Below the pieces are notes generated by a model that saw nothing but the letters and a program-made list of their open reading frames with translations, did not search any database and was not told where the DNA came from. From NCBI GenBank assembly GCA_021166815.1, contig JAJPEO010000067.1:1-6328 (forward strand): a stretch of DNA of 6,328 nucleotides. Reading direction: 5' to 3'. A program made the translations under genes and the position numbers. This document shows, piece after piece, positions 1 to 6,328 of this stretch. This DNA is from Nocardioides sp. (GTDB lineage Bacteria > Actinomycetota > Actinomycetes > Propionibacteriales > Nocardioidaceae). Numbering within the stretch: the stretch's first letter is position 1; each line of letters begins with the position of its first letter.

Positions 1-269
1 GCGTCTTCGGCAGCGAGGCCGCCGTGGCCCCGCGGGTCGGCGGCACGGGCGCGGAGGACGACGGCTACCTGGTCACGTTCACCATGGACATGAACGACGA
101 CGCGTCGTACGCCGTCGTGTTCGACGCCGCCCGGCTCGCCGACGGCCCGGTGTGTCGTCTGCGGCTGCCCGAGCGGATCTCGAGCGGCACCCACGCGACG
201 TGGGTGGACGGCGCCGAGCTGCGGCGCTGGGACAGCGAGGAGAATGCGGCCTCAGCGATCGGCCTCTGA
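1..269 (+). CDS. Carotenoid oxygenase family protein, C-terminal end (partial)
   Basis: Only the last 88 or so codons are present, read in the frame whose first full codon is at position 3; the 5' end lies outside the window. The family (carotenoid cleavage, lignostilbene and RPE65-like enzymes) uses a non-haem iron held by four histidines to split a C=C double bond with O2. The visible part matches the closing blades of the propeller: VFGSEAAVAPR, then EDDGYLVTF, then an acidic strand and VVFDAARLADGPVCRLRLPERISSGTHATWV. The His of GTHATW (codon 192-194) sits where the family's fourth iron ligand lies, close to the C-terminus. About two dozen residues follow it, ending in a poorly conserved acidic tail. 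The substrate (carotenoid, apocarotenoid or stilbene) cannot be told from this piece. The gene ends 27 bases before the preferred start of the HxlR-type regulator, so co-transcription is plausible. Family call good; subfamily unknown. Confidence 0.85.
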   Translation, partial: VFGSEAAVAPRVGGTGAEDDGYLVTFTMDMNDDASYAVVFDAARLADGPVCRLRLPERISSGTHATWVDGAELRRWDSEENAASAIGL

Positions 270-286
270 CGCGGGGGCCCCGACCG

Positions 287-291
287 AGGAG
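287..291 (+). promoter_or_regulatory. Ribosome binding site that decides the start of the HxlR-type gene
   Basis: AGGAG lies directly against the upstream in-frame GTG at 291, too close to serve it, but five bases before the second in-frame GTG at 297. The start at 297 (MPQEQPNS...) is therefore preferred over the one at 291 (MRVPQEQ...). Confidence 0.6.
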
Positions 292-296
292 TGCGT

Positions 297-1193
297 GTGC
301 CGCAGGAGCAGCCCAACTCGATCGGGGTGACCCTCGGCCTCCTCGGCGACCAGTGGAACCTGCTGCTGGTCCAGCAGGCCCTGCTGGGGCGCAGCCGCTT
401 CGGCGAGTTCATGGAGGCGCTGCCGATCAGCAACGCCGTGCTGGCGGCCCGGCTCCGCACGCTCGCCGAGCACGGGGTGCTCGAGCAGCGGCCGTACAGC
501 ACCTCCCCGCCGCGGTCCGGCTACGTCCTCACGGACTCGGGACGCGCGCTGTGGCCGGTGCTGCTGTCGATCTGGGGCTGGGAGCGGCGCTGGGCGAGCG
601 ACCCCGCCGCTGCCGCGCTGCCCGCGATGGTGCACGTGGGCGGGTGCGGCGAGGAGTTCGCACCGGCGCTCACCTGCCGCGCCTGCGGCGCCACGGTGGA
701 CGTGGCGGACCTGGGGGCCGAGTGGGGGCCCTCCGGCGGGTGGCCGCGGTCGGTGCCGGCGGCCAGCACCCGGCGCCAACGGGGTCCCTCGCCGGCCGAC
801 CTCGGCCTCTTCCCCGACACCCTCTCGCTCATCGGCAACCGGTGGGCGCTGGCGCTGCTGGGGGCCTGCCTGCTCGGGCTCACCCGGTTTCGCGAGCTCG
901 AGCGCGCCCTCCAGGCCCCGCCCACGATCGTGTCCGACCGGCTCCGCACCTTCGTCGCCCGCGGCGTGCTGGCCGAGGCGGACGACGGCTCGTACCACCT
1001 GACCGCCAAGGGGCGCGCGGTGCTGCCCACGGTCCTGCTGGCCCTGGCCTGGGGGGAGCGGTGGCACCCCGCGAAGGAGGGGCCGGCGCTGCTGTTGACC
1101 CACCCCGATTGCGGCGCTCCCTTCGAGGCGCGGCTGTGCTGCGACCGGTGCCGCAAGGTGCTCACCGTCACCGAGGTGGCGCTGGGCAGCTAG
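297..1193 (+). CDS. Tandem HxlR-type winged-helix regulator with two His/Cys motifs
   Basis: A 298-residue predicted DNA-binding transcription regulator. HxlR proteins are usually a single winged-helix domain of roughly 100-150 residues acting as a dimer; this one has two copies in one chain. Unit 1 (about residues 8-103) has LGDQWNLLLVQQALLGRSRFGEF, then the LAARLRTLAEHGVLEQRPY recognition-helix region and the wing GYVLTDSGRAL. Unit 2 (about 170-258) repeats the order: IGNRWALALLGACLLGLTRFREL, VSDRLRTFVARGVL, YHLTAKGRAVLP. Each unit is followed by a ribbon-like motif: H113-x3-C117-x9-C127-x2-C130, and H269-x2-C272-x9-C282-x2-C285. A metal site or redox switch is inferred, not shown. A basic, Pro-rich linker joins the halves. 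The gene lies between an oxygenase and a metal ATPase, either of which it may regulate, along with itself. The start is chosen from the AGGAG at 287-291. Family call is strong; ligand and targets are unknown. Confidence 0.88.
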   Translation: MPQEQPNSIGVTLGLLGDQWNLLLVQQALLGRSRFGEFMEALPISNAVLAARLRTLAEHGVLEQRPYSTSPPRSGYVLTDSGRALWPVLLSIWGWERRWASDPAAAALPAMVHVGGCGEEFAPALTCRACGATVDVADLGAEWGPSGGWPRSVPAASTRRQRGPSPADLGLFPDTLSLIGNRWALALLGACLLGLTRFRELERALQAPPTIVSDRLRTFVARGVLAEADDGSYHLTAKGRAVLPTVLLALAWGERWHPAKEGPALLLTHPDCGAPFEARLCCDRCRKVLTVTEVALGS

Positions 1194-1230
1194 ACGGGAC
1201 CTTCGGACCTCGTGGTGGCGCTGCAACCGC

Positions 1231-1235
1231 GGGAG
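1231..1235 (+). promoter_or_regulatory. Probable ribosome binding site of the metal ATPase
   Basis: GGGAG lies nine bases before the ATG at 1245. The upstream in-frame GTG codons at 1212 and 1215 have no purine-rich sequence before them, and the residues they would add (VALQPRETGP) do not look like part of the family. The ATG is therefore preferred. Confidence 0.45.
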
Positions 1236-1244
1236 ACTGGTCCC

Positions 1245-3537
<2,293 letters not shown>

Positions 3538-3545
<8 letters not shown>

Positions 3546-3566
3546 GGCCCCCGGTCCCTCAGGCGG
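3538..3566. terminator. Inverted repeat containing both convergent stop codons, candidate bidirectional terminator
   Basis: CTGAGG (3542-3547) and CCTCAG (3557-3562) are exact inverted copies around a nine-base loop. Beyond one G/G mismatch, the stem extends by three more pairs (CCG 3538-3540 with CGG 3564-3566). The TGA of the ATPase and the TGA of the BASS transporter lie in opposite arms, so transcripts from both strands would form the hairpin at their ends. There is no T-tract on either side, so it is not a textbook intrinsic terminator, although actinobacterial terminators often lack one. Function is inferred. Confidence 0.4.
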
Positions 3567-4506
3567 GCACCGCCGCGGCGCTCGTGCGCGCGCGCCACAC
3601 GCGCGCCACCGCGAGCGCGGCGATGATGTCCCAGATGCCCCACCAGGCCGCGACCAGCGCCATGCCGCCGAGGCCGTCGAAGAACGAGAAGACCAGCAGC
3701 AGGCCCAGGCCGGCGTTGCGTACGCCCACCTCGAAGCTCATGGCCTTCGTCGCCGCGGTGCCGAGCCGGAAGGCCCTGCCGATCACGTAGCCCAGCCCGA
3801 GCGCGAGCGCGTCGTGGAGGAACACCGCGATCGCGACCACGCCGATCCAGGTGATGAAGAGGTCGAGGTTCTTGGTCAGGGCCACCACGATGAGGGCGCC
3901 CAGGGCCAGGAACGCCACGGGCGCGACGATCTTGCCGCTGCGGGCCGCGACCTTCGGGAACGCCCGCGCCAGCGCGATGCCGAGCGCGAACGGGATGCCG
4001 ATGACGATGACGACCTCGACGAGCATGTCCATGGGCTCGAGCTCGATGCGGCGCATGATCTCGCCGCCGGTCGGGTGCAAGTTGCCCCAGAGCGCGAAGT
4101 TGAGCGGCATCAGGAAGATGGCGATCACGTTGCCGACGGCGGTCATCGACACCGACAGCGCCACGTCGCCGCGCGCCTGGTGGGTGACGATGTTGGAGAC
4201 GTTGCCGGCGGGGCAGCATGCCACCAGGATCATCCCCAGCGCGACCGACCCGCTCACGCCGAGCGCCAGCGTCAGCAGGAACGTCAGGCCCGGCAGGACG
4301 ATGATCTGGGCGAGGATCCCGACGGTGATCGCCTTCGGCATCCTCGCCGCCCGCTTGAAGTCGTCGACGGTGGTGTCGAGGGCGATGCCGAAGAGGATCG
4401 CGGCGATGATGATGCGCAGCAGCGTCTGGGAGCTCTCGTCGAACGCGATGCGGATGTCGTCCACGTTCTCCGCAGCCGCGGTGGCGATGGTGAGCAGCTC
4501 GGTCAT
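3559..4506 (-). CDS. BASS-family (bile acid:sodium symporter-like) transporter
   Basis: A 315-residue membrane protein, close to the usual size of bacterial BASS carriers, which couple sodium entry to uptake of an organic anion. Nine or ten hydrophobic segments can be drawn from about residue 28 to 303. The two diagnostic crossover regions are present: ACCPAGNVSNIVTHQARGD (96-114), followed by SMTAVGN, and FEVGVRNAGLGLLL (258-271). These hold the polar residues that bind sodium in characterised homologues. Acidic residues near the N-terminus (14-24) precede the first helix. The start ATG at 4506 overlaps the stop of the SDR as ATGA and has a strong site, GGAGGA at 4512-4517. The frame stays open further upstream, but that part reads as Arg/Gly-rich shadow of the SDR. 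It is the last gene of the leftward operon, so its substrate may be a substrate or product of the TPP and SDR enzymes. Family members carry bile acids, steroid sulfates, pyruvate or other keto acids, so the true ligand is open. Confidence 0.92.
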   Translation of the reverse strand: MTELLTIATAAAENVDDIRIAFDESSQTLLRIIIAAILFGIALDTTVDDFKRAARMPKAITVGILAQIIVLPGLTFLLTLALGVSGSVALGMILVACCPAGNVSNIVTHQARGDVALSVSMTAVGNVIAIFLMPLNFALWGNLHPTGGEIMRRIELEPMDMLVEVVIVIGIPFALGIALARAFPKVAARSGKIVAPVAFLALGALIVVALTKNLDLFITWIGVVAIAVFLHDALALGLGYVIGRAFRLGTAATKAMSFEVGVRNAGLGLLLVFSFFDGLGGMALVAAWWGIWDIIAALAVARVWRARTSAAAVPA

Positions 4507-5234
4507 GACCGTCCTCCAGTTCCGGCGCGCAGCCGTCGACTCATGATGCGGGCGAAGGTCCTCGGGGCGTGGCGCGACACGACCCAGGCGAGCCGGGCGG
4601 TGCGGCCGACCAGGACCACGTCGCCGCCGGACACCGCAGCCCCGACGATCGCGTCCGCCGCCTGCTGGGGCGTGATCTCCTCGCCCGTGGTCGTGCGGCC
4701 CGCGGCACCGCCGGCGCCGGTCGCGCCCATCCCGCCGGTCACGAAGGTCGGGTGCACGATGCTCACCCCGACCCCGTCGACCGCCAGCTCGGGGCGCAGG
4801 GCGGTGAACAGGCCGGTGACCGCGTGCTTGGCCGCGACGTAGGCCGGCCTGCCGAGCACGGGCGCGAACCCCGCGACGGACCCGACCAGCACGACCCTGC
4901 CCCGGCCGCGCCGCAGCGCCGGGAGCAGCGCCAGGAGTGGCACCACGGCGGAGAAGTGCGTCCCCTCCATGACCGTGCGGTGCACGTCCAAGCCGTGGGC
5001 GTCGACCGCGCCGATCGCGGAGAGCCCGGCGCACAGGACGAGCACGTCGAGGCTCTCGACTCCGGCGACCGCGTCCGCGACGGCCCGCTCGTCGGTGACG
5101 TCGCAGGCCACGACGCGGTTGCCGTCGCCGGCGAGATCCAGCCCGAGCACGGCGTACCCGCGCTGCTCGAGCCCGTCGACCACCAGGCGGCCGATGCTGC
5201 CCCCGGCGCCCGTGACGACCGCTGTGCCGGCCAC
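4503..5234 (-). CDS. Short-chain dehydrogenase/reductase (classical SDR), divergent
   Basis: A 243-residue cytosolic Rossmann oxidoreductase expected to interconvert an alcohol and a ketone using NAD(H) or NADP(H). The cofactor loop is TGAGGSIG (8-15). Asp33 at the end of the second strand favours NAD(H). CDV (44-46) fits the adenine contact. Catalytic Ser119 lies in VLVGS, and Tyr132 and Lys136 form YVAAK. HPTFVTGGM (161-169) corresponds to the usual PG.V.T.M segment. Two conserved asparagines are missing: the NNAG motif reads LCAG (67-70), and the position of the catalytic-tetrad Asn in helix 4 appears to be Thr92 (MEGTHFSAVV). The C-terminus (about 211-236) is Arg-rich with an aromatic patch and may touch the membrane. 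The start is GTG at 5234, one base after the stop of the epimerase-like gene, so translation is probably coupled. The stop overlaps the next start as ATGA. Family sure, substrate unknown. Confidence 0.9.
   Translation of the reverse strand: MAGTAVVTGAGGSIGRLVVDGLEQRGYAVLGLDLAGDGNRVVACDVTDERAVADAVAGVESLDVLVLCAGLSAIGAVDAHGLDVHRTVMEGTHFSAVVPLLALLPALRRGRGRVVLVGSVAGFAPVLGRPAYVAAKHAVTGLFTALRPELAVDGVGVSIVHPTFVTGGMGATGAGGAAGRTTTGEEITPQQAADAIVGAAVSGGDVVLVGRTARLAWVVSRHAPRTFARIMSRRLRAGTGGRS
4512..4517 (-). promoter_or_regulatory. Strong ribosome binding site for the BASS gene inside the SDR 3' end
   Basis: On the minus strand this reads GGAGGA, five bases before the ATG at 4506. It lies inside the last codons of the SDR gene, so the transporter can be translated both by coupling through the ATGA overlap and by fresh initiation. 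Confidence 0.7.
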
Positions 5235-5235
5235 G

Positions 5236-6189
5236 TCAGCCCCGTGCTCGGGCGAGGCGGCCCTGCCGGAAGACCTCGTACGTCTCGCGCGTGGTCTTCC
5301 TCGGCAGGCCGGGGAAGACGCGTCGCAGCCGCGCGTTGTCGAGCACCGGCCGGTGCAGGAGGAAGTCGACCTGCTCGGGTCCGTACCTCCCGACCCCGAC
5401 GCGGCTCGCCACCGCCAGCGCCAGCCGGACCGCGGCCGCCGGGACGGTGACGACGCGCGCGCCCTCGATCGCGGCGATGTCGCGCATCGTCATCACGCCG
5501 TCGCCGGCGAGGTTGTAGATGCCGGTACGCCGCGCCAGCACGCCCTCCACGATGATCTCGGCGACGTCGGAGTCCCAGATGAAGGTGAACGGGCCGTCGG
5601 TCTCCCTCAGAGCCATGACCACGCGGCCGGTGAAGAGCGCCGTGATCTGGTTGTCGGTGTCGGCGCCCAGGATCGTGCCGGGCCGCAGCACCAGCTGGCC
5701 CAGGCCCGGGTGCACGCGACGGGCGCGGGCGAGCAACGCCTCGACCTGCGACTTGTGGCGGGCGTAGGCGAAGTCCGGGTGGCCCGGCGTGGGCGCGTCC
5801 TCGGTGATGCGGTGGCCGTCGTTGCGGGGGAGATAGCCGTACGCCGCCCCCGAGGACGTCACCGTCAGGTGGGTGACGCCCGTGGCCACGCACGCGTCGA
5901 CGACCCGCTGAGTGCCGCCGACCTCGATCGACTCCAGCTCGGCCTCGCCCATGCCCTTCGGCGGCTCGACGATGGCCGCGAGGTGCACGACCGTGTCGAT
6001 CTCGTGCTCGCGGAGCAGCGCCTCGAGGTCGACCTCGCGCAGGTCCCCGGTGACGTGCTCGACCCCCGCCACCGGCTCACGCGGCTCCCGAACGTCGACC
6101 GAGACGACCGGCACGCCGCGCGCGGCCAGGTGCGCGACCGTGAGCGAGCCGAGGTAGCCGGCGCCCCCGGTGACGAGGACGCGAGTCAT
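5236..6189 (-). CDS. NAD-dependent epimerase/dehydratase family protein (extended SDR)
   Basis: A 317-residue cytosolic Rossmann protein of the extended SDR type, whose members act on nucleotide sugars, steroids or other hydroxy/keto compounds. The dinucleotide loop is TGGAGYLG (7-14), followed by VDVRE with Asp32, which favours NAD(H). GDL (48-50) and HLAA (69-72) are the next conserved elements. The active site has TSS (111-113) with Ser112/113, and Y142-x3-K146 in YARHK. LRPGTILG (168-175) and WDSDVAE with YNLAGDG (225-231) match the substrate-side elements of the family. The C-terminal part ends in LRRVFPGLPRKTTRETYEVFRQGRL, typical of actinobacterial members of unassigned function. The ATG at 6189 has AGGAG seven bases upstream. 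It begins 13 bases after the TPP enzyme stop and ends one base before the SDR start. It may oxidise or isomerise the compound handled by its neighbours; sugar-nucleotide work is possible, but no other sugar gene is nearby. Confidence 0.9.
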   Translation of the reverse strand: MTRVLVTGGAGYLGSLTVAHLAARGVPVVSVDVREPREPVAGVEHVTGDLREVDLEALLREHEIDTVVHLAAIVEPPKGMGEAELESIEVGGTQRVVDACVATGVTHLTVTSSGAAYGYLPRNDGHRITEDAPTPGHPDFAYARHKSQVEALLARARRVHPGLGQLVLRPGTILGADTDNQITALFTGRVVMALRETDGPFTFIWDSDVAEIIVEGVLARRTGIYNLAGDGVMTMRDIAAIEGARVVTVPAAAVRLALAVASRVGVGRYGPEQVDFLLHRPVLDNARLRRVFPGLPRKTTRETYEVFRQGRLARARG

Positions 6190-6196
6190 CGCTGGT

Positions 6197-6201
6197 CTCC
6201 T
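6197..6201 (-). promoter_or_regulatory. Ribosome binding site of the epimerase-like gene
   Basis: The minus strand reads AGGAG seven bases before the ATG at 6189, just downstream of the stop of the preceding gene at 6203. It supports the assigned start. There is no room for a separate promoter, so the gene is read from upstream. Confidence 0.65.
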
Positions 6202-6202
6202 G

Positions 6203-6328
6203 TCATCCCTTGGGCTCCTGGTGCATCTTCTTGAACGACTGGAGGCCGGGCGCCCACATGTGCTCGACGTTGTCGACCTCGACCTGGACCACGGCCGGGC
6301 GGCCGCAGTCGCGGGCGCGCTCCAGCGC
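6203..6328 (-). CDS. Probable thiamine diphosphate-dependent enzyme, C-terminal end (partial)
   Basis: The minus strand has an open frame running in from the window edge to a TGA at 6203-6205, giving 41 codons. The visible protein is ALERARDCGRPAVVQVEVD followed by NVEHMWAPGLQSFKKMHQEPKG. GRPAVVQVEVD is the pattern of the last strand of the C-terminal domain in acetolactate synthase-like TPP enzymes (G-x-P-x-hydrophobic-E/Q-V-x-V-D), and a tail of about 20 residues follows. Such enzymes decarboxylate 2-keto acids or join or split C-C bonds as acyloins. The TPP-binding motif itself would lie outside the window, so this rests on a short C-terminal match and moderate recognition. It is the most upstream visible gene of the leftward operon, 13 bases from the epimerase-like gene. 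Confidence 0.55.
   Translation of the reverse strand, partial: ALERARDCGRPAVVQVEVDNVEHMWAPGLQSFKKMHQEPKG

Noticed and set aside
1233..1238. GAGACT as a -10 element for a leaderless ATPase transcript
   Set aside because: It matches only part of the consensus and there is no -35-like hexamer at suitable spacing; the same bases are better explained as a ribosome binding site.
1212..1244. Earlier GTG starts for the metal ATPase
   Set aside because: No ribosome binding site precedes them and the 11 added residues have no family-like character; the ATG at 1245 has GGGAG at nine bases.
3814..4842. Rightward 342-codon frame opposite the BASS transporter
   Set aside because: Asp/His/Arg/Glu-rich antisense reading of a hydrophobic membrane protein gene, a common artefact in high-GC genomes.
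4507..5034. N-terminal extension of the BASS gene in the same frame
   Set aside because: The added 176 residues are Arg/Gly-rich shadow of the SDR. The ATG at 4506 has GGAGGA at correct spacing, and family length fits 315 residues.

Overview
This window is very GC-rich, and its codons end almost always in G or C. GTG starts are used, and genes are packed with gaps of 1 to about 50 bases. This suggests a high-GC actinobacterium. The style fits Nocardioides or a relative, but that is inference and no marker gene confirms it. I see no mobile element, RNA gene, CRISPR array or long non-coding stretch.

The left half reads rightward. It holds the 3' end of a carotenoid/lignostilbene-type oxygenase (to 269). 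Next is a regulator made of two tandem HxlR-type winged-helix units, each followed by its own His/Cys metal-site-like motif (297-1193). Last is a P1B-type metal-transporting ATPase with a TPCPL membrane motif, a QEVID motif in its last membrane segment and a C-terminal hemerythrin-like domain (1245-3545). This is the P1B-5 (Nia-like) architecture.

The right half reads leftward and looks like one transcription unit. In order of transcription it holds the C-terminus of a probable thiamine-diphosphate (TPP) enzyme (6328-6203), an extended-SDR NAD-dependent epimerase/dehydratase-like protein (6189-5236), a divergent classical SDR oxidoreductase (5234-4503) and a BASS-family sodium-dependent organic anion transporter (4506-3559). 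The junctions are 13 bp, 1 bp and a 4-bp ATGA overlap. A C-C lyase/ligase, two Rossmann oxidoreductases and an organic anion carrier in one operon suggest a small catabolic or biosynthetic route with its own uptake or export. The substrate cannot be read from the sequence.

The two halves converge at 3545/3559. An imperfect inverted repeat there contains both stop codons and may be a shared bidirectional terminator. The most notable points are the duplicated HxlR/metal-motif regulator, the hemerythrin-fused ATPase, and the SDR that lacks two normally conserved asparagines.
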